DNA of 64,000 nucleotides from Eopsaltria australis (GCA_034509425.1 JAVTVJ010001336.1:124001-188000); one strand, 5' to 3'. Numbered from the stretch's first letter, positions 38,504 to 51,700 are shown. The notes: generated by a model not told the origin, from the sequence alone. Numbers and translations: made by a program.

Positions 38504-38519
38504 AAGATCATCCTGAACC

Positions 38520-38739
38520 ATGGAGGTCCTGCAGTGTGATGGCTGCGATTTTCGAGCTCCATCTTATGAAGACCTAAAAGCTCACATTCAGGATGTGCAC
38601 ACTGCTTTTCTGCAGCCAACTGATGTCTCTGAGGAGAGTCCTACCCAGCCAAGGTCTGGTTCTATCAATGCTGGCAACCAGACCGAGGTTGAATTTTCTT
38701 CTGTAAAGGATGAGTTCGCAATTGCAGATGACATAGCAG
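38520..38739 (+). CDS. ZNF462: ZNF462 coding exon 2 (start codon, first zinc finger)
   Basis: The exon begins at 38489 after a pyrimidine-rich acceptor ending TTCTTGCAG, has a 31-base leader, then the ATG at 38520. It ends at 38739 before GTAAAT. It encodes residues 1-73 plus the first base of Gly74. Residues C6, C9, H22 and H27 form the first C2H2 finger. The rest is a Ser/Glu-rich stretch with the conserved string QTEVEFSS. Reading on into the intron would add only seven residues (GKSQLQD) before a stop, so the donor at 38740 is well supported. The next exon completes Gly74 and continues QNATS, as expected for ZNF462. Confidence 0.95.
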
Positions 38740-39718
38740 GTAAATCTCAACTCCAAGATTGATCTCAACTCCTAAGATCTCAGCTCATAACACCTATTTA
38801 ACATGTGTCTTATTTGAGTGTGCTTTAGTTTCTGCCTTTAATGTGATTTAAAAATTTGCATTATCTTTATGGCTATGTCAGCAAAGCAGATAACTAGCAT
38901 CAGCCATACTGTTTCTGGTCATGGCTTTTTCTTTTTTTCCTGCAAATGCAAGCATGGAAGATGGTTTTATTTCCCAGCTTCTTTTCATGGGATTCTTCAT
39001 ACTGATTTTTCATTTTCAGCTTTTCATGGTTCTTCACTACCATGAACCACCTCAAAATTTTCAACTTTTGTTAGTGTACTAGTTTTGTTTTTTTCCCCCA
39101 AGAAGGTAATTTTGGAAACTGTCCACCCAAAACTGTACACCACAGTAATTTATATGGAGAAATTATGCATAATGGTCACTTTTCTGACCATTGCCAGGTC
39201 TGTAGATATTACCGTAAGTAAGTGAGGGAATCCTGGAGTGGTTGTTGTCAGTTTAGGATGTGGTTACATTCTTAAGCATACAGGGTGGGTGGAGAAAAAG
39301 CCTTCTTATTTTATTTTATTTATTTACATATACACCTTAATTTTCATTTTAGGGCAAAATGCAACAAGTCAGATGGGGACTGGAAGTTACTATAGCCAGA
39401 GCCAGAGTTTCTATGGCCAGCATATGGCTCCAAATCCTAAACCAACCAGCAAGTTTTTCCAGTGCAAGTTCTGTGTGCGTTACTTCCGTTCCAAAAACCT
39501 CCTCATAGAGCACACACGGAAGGTTCATGGAGCACAGGCTGGGGGGAGCTCAGTGGGGCCACCAGCTTCTAGTTCCCTAAATTACAACATCATGATGCAT
39601 GAAGGGTTTGGTAAAGTTTTCAGTTGCCAGTTCTGCACCTACAAGTCACCCAGGCGTGCAAGGATTATTAAGCACCAGAAAATGTATCACAAAAACAACC
39701 TGAAAGAGAGTTCAGCTC

Positions 39719-39758
<40 letters not shown>

Positions 39759-42700
39759 GTCTGAATCAACGTCTGCTTCTGTGCCAGTGCAGGAACCCTG
39801 CAAGGAGCTGCCGGCAGAGGTGGTGGAGCGGAGCATTTTGGAGTCGATGGTCAAGCCCCTGACCAAGTCTAGGGGCAACTTTTGCTGTGAGTGGTGCAGC
39901 TACCAGACACCTCGGAGGGAGCGCTGGTGTGACCACATGATGAAGAAGCACCGCAGCATGGTGAAAATACTGTCGAGCCTGAGGCAGCAGCAGGATGGGA
40001 CCAGCACACCTGAGGTGCAGAGTAAGAGTGCCCAGAGTGCCTCTCCAAACTCGAATTACATGTCCATGAACACAGCAGGACGTGAGATGTCGAGTGCTAA
40101 TGTCTCAAACTTCAGGGGATCTATGGGCAATTCCCTTATCAGGCCCAACTCTTCTACATCTTCTAAGTTTTCTTCTGTGTCTTACCCTCAAATGAAGCCT
40201 AAGTCACCTCACAACTCGGGCATGGTTAATTTGTCTGACAGATCCCGCTATGGAATTGCTGATATGACGAATTCTTCTGCTGACCTGGAAACAAGCAGTA
40301 TGCTAAATGACTCCAGCTCAGATGAAGAGCTAAATGAAATGGACAGCGAGAATGGCTTAAACTCCATGGATCACCAGACCTCAGGAATGTCTGCAGAGCA
40401 GCTGATGGGATCTGATGGCAACAAACTATTGGAAACAAAGGGAATTCCCTTCAGAAGATACATGAACAGGTTCCAGTGTCCTTTCTGCCCTTTCCTGACG
40501 ATGCACCGCCGAAGTATTTCCCGTCACATTGAGAACATCCACCTGTCTGGGAAGACGGCCGTGTACAAGTGTGATGAGTGCCCCTTCACCTGCAAGAGTT
40601 CCCTGAAGCTTGGTGCCCACAAGCAGTGTCACACAGGAACAACATCTGACTGGGACACCATGAACTCCCAGGCTGAGAGCATTGCCTCATCCCTGAATGA
40701 CAGCTCGGTGTCTTATGAGAGTGGGAATATCAACGGCAGGAAGTCGGCTGGGATGATGGAACCCGTGCAGCCGCAGCCGCAGCAGCCACAGCAACCGCAG
40801 CAGCAGCAACAGCAGCAATCACCCCAGCCCCATTCACAGCATCCATACAAGTGCACGTTGTGCAACTACTCCACCACCACTTTGAAAGGCCTCAGAGTTC
40901 ATCAGCAGCACAAGCATTCGTTCTGTGACAACTTGCCAAAATATGATGGACCGCCATCAAACGCACCACAGGAGAGCGAGGCAGATGCTCATGCCTCTGC
41001 CAGCACGGTGAAGAAGAGCCAGACCTCCATCCTTGGGCTCTCATCTAAAAATAACTTTGTTGCAAAAGCTCCTAGGAAGGTCTCAAATGACTTCCCTTTA
41101 GATCTCTCTCCTGTGAAAAAGAGAACTAGAATTGATGAGATAGCAAGCAACCTGCAGAGCAAGATCAGCCAAAACAAACAGCAGGAGGATGCTGTGATTA
41201 ACGTAGAGGATGATGAGGAAGAGGAGGAGGACAACGAGGTGGAGATTGAGGTGGAGTTAGATAGAGAAGAAGAGCAAACAGAACCAATGATAGAGGTTTC
41301 CAGTTCTTACGCACCCCAGCAAATGTGGGGCAGAGAGGCTAATGATTCTCAGAAGGAGACGAGCTTCAGGAGCATGCAGCACGACTACAACTCCACCAAC
41401 GGGGCAGAGATTGAGCTCACTTTGTCTGAGGATGAGGAGGACTATTACTCTGCTGTCAGCATGAAGGACCATCAGAGCCCTAATGCCTCTGTTCTGGGCA
41501 GCCAGTCCAACATGTACGGTACCGACCAGAACAATGAGAATTCGGAGTTCAGTGACTCTGGCAGGCTTTACTATTGTAAACACTGTGATTTCAGCAACAA
41601 ATCTGCCAGGAGTGTTAGCACCCACTACCAGCGAATGCACCCCTACATTAAATTCAGCTTTAGGTATATCCTGGATCCCAATGATCACAGTGCAGTGTAC
41701 CGGTGTCTCGAGTGCTACATTGACTACACAAACTTTGAAGACCTGCAGCAGCATTATGGAGAGCATCATCCTGAAGCTATGAATGTACTGAACTTTGATC
41801 ATTCTGATCTGATCTACCGCTGCCGCTTCTGCTCTTACACAAGCCCAAATGTTAGAAGCCTGATGCCACATTACCAAAGAATGCATCCCACAGTGAAAAT
41901 TAACAATGCAATGATATTTTCAAGCTATGTTGTTGAGCAGCAAGAAGGGCTGAACACAGAGTCTCAGACACTGAGAGAGATCTTGAATTCTGCTCCAAAA
42001 ACTATGGCAACCTCCACCCCCGTGGCTCGCGGGACTGGTGTGCCAGCTGGTTTTAACAAAAGTGCCACCAAGAGTTTCAGTCCTGAATGTGAAAGTCAGA
42101 AGGAACCTTCAGTCAACACTGTGGTTGTTTATGACTGTGATGTGTGTTCATTTGCAAGCCCTAACATGCATTCAGTTTTGGTGCACTACCAGAAGAAGCA
42201 CCCTGAAGAAAAAGCCTCGTATTTCAGAATCCAGAAGACCATGCGTGTAGTCTCTGTCGACAGGGGCTCTGCCCTCGCTCAGATGTCGTTTGAGCTGGGG
42301 GCTCCCATCTCCCCAAAACTGTCCAACTTGGCTTCTCAGCCTCCACCTCCCCCACCACCACCCCCAGACCTCTCCACTGAGCTCTACTACTGCAAACACT
42401 GTTCCTACAGCAACCGCTCCGTTGTGGGGGTGCTTGTCCACTACCAGAAGAGGCACCCGGAGATCAAGGTCACGGCCAAGTACATCAGGCAGGCCCCGCC
42501 GACCGCAGCCATGATGCGGGCAGGGGAGCTGCCCCCTGGCATCCAGAGGCCACCAGTGTCCATGCAGCAGCTGGGCCGCGGTGGATCTGAGGCCTCCGTG
42601 AACCCTCCCGAGAATGAAATGTTCTTCTGCCAGCACTGTGATTATGGGAACCGGACCGTGAAGGGCGTGCTCATCCACTACCAGAAGAAGCACCGCGACT

Positions 42701-45700
42701 TCAAGGCCAATGCGGATGTGATCAGGCAGCACACGGCCACCATCAGGAGCCTTTGTGACCGCAGCCAGAAGAAATCAGCTGGCAGCCTGCCCGCGCACAC
42801 CTCTGGCACTGAGCGGGACAAGTCCAAGCTGAGAGCCCTCAAGTGCAGGCAGTGCAGCTACACCTCCCCTTACTTCTATGCATTGAGGAAGCATATTAAG
42901 AAAGACCACCCCAATCTGAAGGCCACGGTCACGTCCATACTGAGGTGGGCATTTCTGGATGGCTTGATAGAAGCTGGTTATCACTGTGAATGGTGCATTT
43001 ATTCACACACAGAGCCAAGTGGCTTGCTTGTGCATTACCAAAGGAGACATCCCGAGCATTATGTTGATTATACGTACATGGCAACCAAACTCTGGGCAGG
43101 TCCCGATCCTTCCCCTCCTGCCCTAGTGATGCCAACGGAGATGAAGACCTATAAATGCAGGGATTGCATTTTTGAAGCATCTTCTATTTGGGATATTACT
43201 AATCACTACCAAGCATTTCACCCTTGGGCCATGAATGGGGATGAGTCTGTGTTGTTAGATATCATTAAGGATAAAGATACTGCTGAGAAAACCATGCCAC
43301 AGCCTGACGAAGGTGGGGTCAGGATGGATTCTGAAGACCAGATAGCAGCACCACAGATGGATCAGGATGCGGAGTGTGCAGAGGATCCCAGCCTTTCCCA
43401 TGAAAAAACTGTCCAGCTGGCTTCTGCAAATCCTGCCATCTCCTCCACTCCATACCAATGTACAGTGTGCCAGTCTGAGTATAACAATCTGCATGGCCTC
43501 CTGACACATTATGGCAAAAAGCATCCTGGCATGAAAGTGAAGGCAGCGGACTTTGCTCAGGATATAGACATTAACCCAGGGGCTGTATATAAGTGCAGAC
43601 ACTGCCCATACATTAACACACGCATTCATGGCGTCCTCACACACTACCAGAAGCGGCACCCATCAGTAAAAGTCACTGCTGAGGACTTTGTGCATGATGT
43701 GGAGCAGTCGACCGACATTGCTCAGAACGACGTGGAAGAGACAAGCAGGATTTTCAAGCAAGGCTATGGTGCTTATCGGTGCAAACTCTGCCCCTACACC
43801 CACGGAACCCTTGAGAAGCTGAAAATCCACTATGAGAAGTACCACAATCAGCCTGAATTTGATGTTTTCGCCCAGTCGCCACCAAAAGTGTCTGCCTCAG
43901 TGGAGCCAGACATGGTGACTGAAATCAAGGCCTCCCCAGAAATTGCTGCTGAGGATGTTGGAGAGGTCTCCATGCCAGCACCTCATTTCTCCAGTTCTCA
44001 CTTAGTGTCTCACACAGTTTTCCGGTGTCAGCTCTGCAAATATTTCTGCTCCACCCGGAAGGGGATAGCCAGACACTACCGCATCAAGCATAACAACGTC
44101 CGGGCGCAGCCAGAGGGCAAGAACAACCTCTTCAAATGTGCTCTGTGCTCCTACACCAACCCCATCCGCAAAGGGCTCGCGGCACACTACCAGAAAAGAC
44201 ATGACATTGATGCTTACTACACTCACTGCCTGGCAGCCTCCAGGACAGTAAGCGACAAACCCAATAAAGTGATCATTCCATCTCCTCCCAAGGATGACAC
44301 TCCTCAGCTTAGTGAGGAGCTGAGAAGGGCTGTAGAGAAGAAGAAGTGCTCTCTCTGTTCCTTCCAGTCCTTCAGCAAGAAAGGCATCGTGTCCCACTAC
44401 ATGAAGCGTCACCCTGGTGTTTTCCCGAAGAAGCAGCACGCCAGCAAGCTGGGGGGATACTTCACTGCCGTGTACGCTGACGAGCATGAAAAACCAGCTC
44501 CAGTTGAGGAGAGGAATGACTTTGAAAAGCCTGAGGTGGAGGCTGAGGCTCAGGAAATTGAGTGGCTTCCCTTCAGGTGCATTAAATGTTTCAAGCTGTC
44601 CTTCAGCACGGCAGAGCTGCTGTGCATGCATTACACTGACCACCACAGCAAGGATTTGAAGAGGGACTTTTCCATACTTGGAAGTGGCACCCGCTCTCAG
44701 AGCCCTGTCTACCAGTGCAAGCACTGTGATACAAAATTGCATAGCACGGCAGAGCTGACTGCACACTTGAATGGTCACAATGAGGAATTCCAGAAGCGTG
44801 CCAAACGTCAGGAGAGGAGGAAGCAGCTTTTGAGCAAGCAGAAATATGCAGATGGTGCTTTTGCAGATTTCAAACAAGAGAGGGTAAGGATTTGTGTGTC
44901 TGGTCTCTTTCTCTGCCCCCCGCTCCCCGCTGGGGAGCCCACCATTGCCCACTTGCATGTTCTCTTTGACAGCCAAATGACCACAGGCTAATGAATGACT
45001 CAGAGTGCCAGTGAGCTCCATAAATCAATTACACATTCTGCTTTAATTTCCTCATCCATCCGCCACATCTCCCTAGGTTCTGTAGGAAACCTTGTTCCTT
45101 CCTACTGCTTCCTTCAGTATTTTCTTTATCTTCTTTCCTCCCTCCCACACTTCTGGAGGGCCATCTGTGTCTGACAGTCGCTTGTTCTTTTGTGGCAAGG
45201 CTGCCATGTACTTTGTCGCAGATTCTCTACAAAATGTCCCATCCCCTTCTTCCATGTCCCTCTGAATAACACATCAGTTTGCTTCTCAACCTTCTCTCAG
45301 TCTTTCTCTCATTGAGCACTCAGGATTAGCATGACATGAATCTGGTGACAGGAGCTTTGGGCAAGTGCCTCGTAAGGAGAGGACCGAATTGTTGCTCCAT
45401 TTTTTGTCCACTTGCCCCATTCCTTCTGCTTCACTCTGGGAAATACACTTGCGCAGGAAAAGCTTTGCACAGATGTTGGGGAAGTCATGGGGTCATGGAG
45501 GAAGAGGCACAGTGAGGCCAAACTGAAATGGTCTTCTAGACAACCACTGTTAGCCATAAACTAAAGGTTTCTTCTGCATAGATGTCTTGTCCACTTACTT
45601 TGTAGGAATTAATTATGTCAACAGAAACTGACCTTGCAGTTCTGCAAGACTGGACATCAGGTATAACATCAGGTCTGAAATCTGGTCTGTGCTCCTAAAA

Positions 45701-48700
45701 ACGAGGTGACAAAACCTGCTTCAGTGGTTTATGCTTGTGTGCTCAAACAGGCTTTTGGACACTTGGAAGATGTTTCAAAACTCAAAGAGAGGAAGGTGGT
45801 TGGCTACAAATGCAAATTTTGCGTGGAAGTCCATCCAACACTTCGAGCCATTTGTAATCACCTCCGCAAGCATGTCCAGTACGGGAATGTCTCTTCTGTG
45901 TCAGCCACAGTAAAGGTAAGAATTCCTTAAAGGTGACTGAAAGTGACTGAAACTACTTGCATTGTTTAAAGTAAAAGCCTCGTTGATAACCTGTGGAGGG
46001 CTCTTGTGAAGTTGAATGGGTTTTGAACTGGGCGTTCCAGTTCAGCATGATGTTTTAATCTAACACTAAGTTTCTGAAGTGCATTTAGTTCATTTCAAGA
46101 TGTTTTAACTTTTTCTCACTCTCGATCCAGGGGCACGAAGACTCTTTAATTCTCATTTCTTCTCAGCCACAAAGGAGCTGATGTCGTTGGTGACCGAAAG
46201 ACTTGGTTTATGAGCGGGATACTTCCTCTCAGCTACTTTATGGGCTACGTTTCTGCTTAGTTAAGCTCAAAAAGAGTTGTTTTTCTTTTTTTCTATATGT
46301 ATATATTTTTTACTTTAACAAAAGGAAGTGTGCACATAAAAATGTGCAAGGCTGCTTGTGGTGCACCTTTCCACATGGAATTTGCATGCTGGCTCCAGAC
46401 AAAACATTAAATGGCCAGCCAGTGATCCCCTTCAAGTGATTAGGTGCAAACATGTTGTTTGTTCCTTTCTCCCTGTGGAATGGGGTGTCTCCTATGACAG
46501 CTCCAAGTGTTCCAAAGTCCGATTTACAGGATATTTATTTGCAGGGAAAGTGAAAGTGCATCAAGGCTGTGGGAACTAGCTCTTGTCAGAGGCTCCTGCT
46601 TGCCTGGCTGACAGGGCTTTTTTTGGTGACATAATGTGCTTTTTGTGGGGAAGCCGTGTCCTCCACAGCCTAACTCAAACTACCTGAGAGAGCTTTCATT
46701 GCCCTACCACTGACCTTTTCTTACCTTCTTACCTGGTACTCCTGACAGATTCAGATGCTTCCCTCCTATGAGTGCTTTCCCTCTTCTCCTTGCTTCTCAA
46801 GTGATGCTTATGTAGGGTCAGTGCTTTTTTTTGAGTAAATAGAGATCTTGCATCAGCGAACAAAAGCTGAAAGCCATGGCCTAAAGAATGTGCTGGAAAT
46901 GCCTCTTACAGAGTATTTAAGTCGCTGCACAAATGCAGGCTCTGGTTAGAAATGGGAAAGGGAAGTTATGAAAGAGAGTTTAAAAAAAGGACTTTTTCTG
47001 TTTGCTCTGTATTTTTAAAGAGGATTCTAGGGTCTTAGTGTACCAGCTTGTTTCTTGAGAGTTTGATGGACTGATGGACAAAGTCTACTGTGGAGTAGAG
47101 CGCTGTATTAGTCTGCAGGGTAGCTACAGTCAGCTAGAGCAAAATAAACTAAAATTAACTGCTCTGTAACTTACTAATTGTTATCTGATCAAATTAAGAA
47201 GAATCACACCAAGACCAGTGAAAGATAGGTTTCTTGTCTTTTTGCATGATCTGACACAAACTTGATCAAGGAGTGAGATCCTTTTTTCTTTACATACATG
47301 TGCATGCATCTAATAAATGTAATTATGTTTTTCCCTCCCAAGAATAGGTAATTTTTTTTCAGAAAGCCATTGGTGTGGAGTTTGTGTAGGGATATGTTTA
47401 GAGAAATAATGCAGTAGGAAGCCTGGACGTTCTGATGAACACGGGAAAGACTGAGGGGCAGAAGGGAGAGAGAATTGATGGCTTTGGGGGGGTATGTGTT
47501 TTTTAGCAGGAAGCTGAAGATCCTTCAAACACAACTTTGATGGAGGGTTTTGAGGGAACCAAAGACCCTGGCATGGTGGAATTTACAGAAGCTGAATATG
47601 GAGCATCCCTGGAAGATGAAGCCAGGCCTGGGGGCTACCACTGCAGCCAGTGTGACCGGGTTTTGATGTCTATGCAGGGTCTGCGATCTCACGAGAGGAG
47701 TCACTTGGCTCTGGCCATGTTTGCCCGGGAAGACAAGTACAGCTGCCAGTATTGCTCCTTTGTCTCTGCTTTCAGGCACAAGTAAGTCGTGGCCTTTGTT
47801 TTTGTTTCCTAAAGAATCACACTAGCTAGCACTGCTGTTTTGTGGGCTGACACTGAAGGCTTGGTGCCACACTTTTCTTGTGGCATTTGCATATTTTCCA
47901 CGCTGCAAAACCTTTGGCCATTATGACTGGCTGTTTGTAAAAGGTTGCACCTTTATATCTTCTTGAATTCATGTTAGCCCTCTTTTTGCATGTAGGGCAG
48001 AAATAAGCATGCAAGCCAAAGAATAAGAATTATTTCAATAGGCGAACAGTGCAGTCCACCACTTGTGCCCCTTTGTAAAATGCATGGGACTTAACAAACC
48101 AAGAAAAGTTTTTTCCTAGTTAATCTTTCAAATTTAAGAAACTTCTGCTGCACATAACTACCTTGTTTGTAATTATCCTAAATGAGATTTCTTTTCTTAA
48201 TTATGGCATGCAGTTTCAGTCCACAAATATTTCAAATTCATACCAGTCTGTTGTATGAGTGACTCCCTCATCCTGCTTCCTTGTCTGATAGATGGTCATC
48301 ACAAGCAGTCACATTTCTTATCATTTGTTTTCCTGATATTTGACTTAGCTTTAAGTTTGTTTGTTTTAAAAATTATTTTAATCATAAAAATAAGTATGTC
48401 CTCCAAAAAATGGGGTTTGTGATGCATTTTCCACTGGCATCCTGGACCTGATTATAGGCCTGTGTTTTCTCTTAATTTCTGGGGAGGGAGCTGCTTATTC
48501 CCTGTTTTAACAAAAGAAGACAGTTCCAGGTCCTCATTTGATTCAGGCATTCACAGTACTCTTAAATTTGGTGATGATGTCACTGTGTCTCAATCAAATG
48601 CATGTGAAAGAGAAGGCATTTTTTTAGTTGCTTGTGTTAAAAAGAAAGGTTTCTGCTGGTGTCACATCATTGCAGATTGATACCACAGTTTGGTCTGCCT

Positions 48701-51700
48701 TGTTGAAAAGGTCCATGGGATTGAGCAGCCAAGGGTAGGAGAGGGATTTGGGGGAAGGATGAGCTCTGCTGGGTGTATCCCACCCTGCTTTGGCAAGGCT
48801 GACACTGAGGGGAGCCCCTGCAGCACTTGCTATGTGCTTGGTGAACTTGCTTCAACAATCAGACTTTTGTTGATTTTGGTGCCTAGTCACTCTCTTTCCT
48901 ACTGAGCATAATTCATGTCCCAGAAGCTGCAGGATGGGTAAATCAAAATGTGGTGGATGGCAGGGAAGAACTCAGCACCTAACTTGATAATAGGTGTGGT
49001 CTCTGTTGTTGGAGTTGTTTGCTTCTTCTTTTATTTTTGTTTCTGATGCAATTATTCTCTTGGGAGATTAAGTCTGTGAAAGAAACCAAACCAAATGTTT
49101 AAACAGACTACTATTCTCCCAAATCTGACCAAAACTGTAAAACCTCCTTTTGGAAGAGTCAGCTGGCAAAGTATGTGGTTGTGAATAGTGTTTTAATCAT
49201 TGCCATGTAGAATACCTTAAGGTATATATTTATAGTATCTTAATATGTATTACATACCTCTTTGGCAGTCTGCTTTAATTGTTAAGTAATCTCATTCCCT
49301 GGAGGCTGTTTAAAACAAGTTTTGTTCTATGAAGTATTCACTGCAAGTCTTCAAAGCCTTACTCATTTAGGAGAGTTGTTCCCCCGTTTCTCTAGAAAAC
49401 CTGTGCATTTCGTCTTGCTCCAAACTCCATGCTGGATTTCTGCTAAGTTGTATTTGTATGAAGTGACCCTGAGAGGAGATATAAGTTCATTTTCTATTTT
49501 TTTTGCTGTTATCAGATGTTTGAATACACAGGCTTCAGTGTTAGCTCTCGTAAACAGGGATTTTCTGGCTCAGGCTCTCGTCAGTGTGGGACTAAAGATC
49601 ACGTGAAATGTTGTGTAGTGTGACAGGGCTGGAACAACTGCTGTTTGAGCTTCATGTTGATACTCTGCAAAAAAGCAGGACAATTCAGGACAAATAAAAA
49701 GAGCTGTGCCCAAAATACATCTAGAGCTGAGGTGGGGGGTGGAGGGCAGTTTTGGCAAATTGCAACTCCTGCAGTGTCTCTGCCCCGTTGTTGTTCCATC
49801 ACCGTGTGTGAGATGACTCAAGCTAAGACCAGATCACAAAGCATAAATGTGTCCAAAGTAGAGGCTGCACTGGAAATGTTTACAGCTTGGGCTCAGACTA
49901 CCTGCCTGCCACCCAGACACAGTGAATTCATGTCTGCCAGCCACAGTGTAGGAACTGCAGAGCTCTGCAGGATTCACTCAGTTAGAATGAATTTGATCTC
50001 CTGTTAGAAAATGTGGGAAACATCCTTTTTTCTCCTCCAAACTTTACTGAGCTGTTAGGACAAATTGTGGAGAGAGCAGTTTTTGATCACTTCACAGTAT
50101 TCAGGCTGTTGGTACTTCCATTTTCCCTGAAGAAAGTAGAGGCTGGTCTTTGCCACCCCTTCTTCTCCTGCTGAGCTTCATGTACAATCTCCTACACTAC
50201 TGCTTCTGAAACTCTGCTGCCTTTTAATCCTGGAACTCATCAACTGTAGCCTGCTGGCACCCTCCCCAGAGCAGGATCTCTAATCTGCTTTTGCTGCTGT
50301 AACCAAAAGAAGGCTTCCTCAGTAAAGCTGGTCAACAAAAAATACATATATATATATATTTTTTTTTTACCCTTGATCAACAGGACAAGAGGGGACATAT
50401 TTTCACAGAAATGTTTGGCAGAAGAAAAATTGTGCAACGATTATGTAATAAGAAAATAATATCTTGCCTGTTTCATGTTTCTTCAGTTGGTCATTTCAGT
50501 CTGGGTTGTGCATAACTTAATTTATACTAATCTTTCCCTATAAGTTTATTTAGGTGGCTTGTTCTCTGTGGAAACAGAATGGGTGTCAGCTCTGCTCTTT
50601 TCCTTCACACTAGATTTGACTTTATTGTGTAAGCAGACCTGTTGAATTTATTGGAGAGTGTGAGAAAGGATCCTTACTTGTTCTGCTGCTGCTGTAGAGT
50701 GCTTTGCTTTGCCTCTGAAGGAACGATTGACCCTTTTCTGTCTGCCTTTACTGTCTCCCCTCAAGCCTGGACCGCCACATGCAGACCCACCACGGACACC
50801 ACAAGCCATTCCGCTGCAAGCTGTGCCCCTTCAAGTCCTCCTACAACAGCCGCCTGAAAACCCATATCCTCAAGGCTCACGCGGGTAAGTTTTCCCCTCT
50901 CAGTCTTCCTGGCAGCTGAAATGGCCCGGTGTGTTCTTGTGGCTGATCACAGATGCCGGGTTCAACCACGTGTTTTGTCACCTGAACTGGGTAAGATTTT
51001 TCCTAAGGCCGCAGTCATGGCTGGCCTTGTTGAACCTCTTGGGATAAGTGAGAGGTTGGGGTAATGGGAAGGGCAAGCATTTAAAATGATGGGTACTTCA
51101 AGAATTTTTTTCTTCTCTTTTCTTTTATATGAATGATTTTTTTTTTCTTATTTCTGCTTTTCTTCAGGCGGATTTCATCACTTGTAACATAGATGCCATA
51201 ACAAAATTGGCAGTGAGGTTTGCTCTGCTCTTTGTGTTTATGTTTGCGCTTTAGATGACTTTGGGAAAAAGACTGTGAGCAGCACCTTGGTTTTAGTAGT
51301 GTCTTATGCTGGCTTTCATGTTAATACCAAACACAGTGAACGTTGGGAGTCAGGTCTGTGTGCAGCAGACGGAGAATGTCAAAATTGCCTTACCAAACAT
51401 GGAAATTTGTCTTGCAAATCTCTGTATTTCAGTATGGAATCCATACAAGCAAGAAAGCAGACATGCTTCTGAGGAACAGGAATTGGGAAGGTGATGTCTC
51501 ACTCAGAGTAGATCACCTGAAATTGTTGCACCTTTGATTATTAAGAAGCGAGACTCAGGATTTCCTCATCTGTTATTCCTTGGCCGTAGACTCTTGGCAC
51601 CGTCATGCATTCTGGACTGAAAGGTTATCCTTTGGTTTGCAATCCAAACATGCATGCTGATGCAAATAATAGAATAGTGACCAGTCTGAAAACCTGAAAT

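Noticed and set aside
41257..41886. 209-codon antisense open frame inside exon 3
   Set aside because: It is the complement of C2H2 finger codons. Its Val/Leu/His pattern follows from the sense sequence.
44002..45021. 339-codon antisense open frame opposite the end of exon 3
   Set aside because: It is the reverse shadow of a strongly constrained coding exon. It has no recognisable domain and partly spans an intron boundary of the sense gene.
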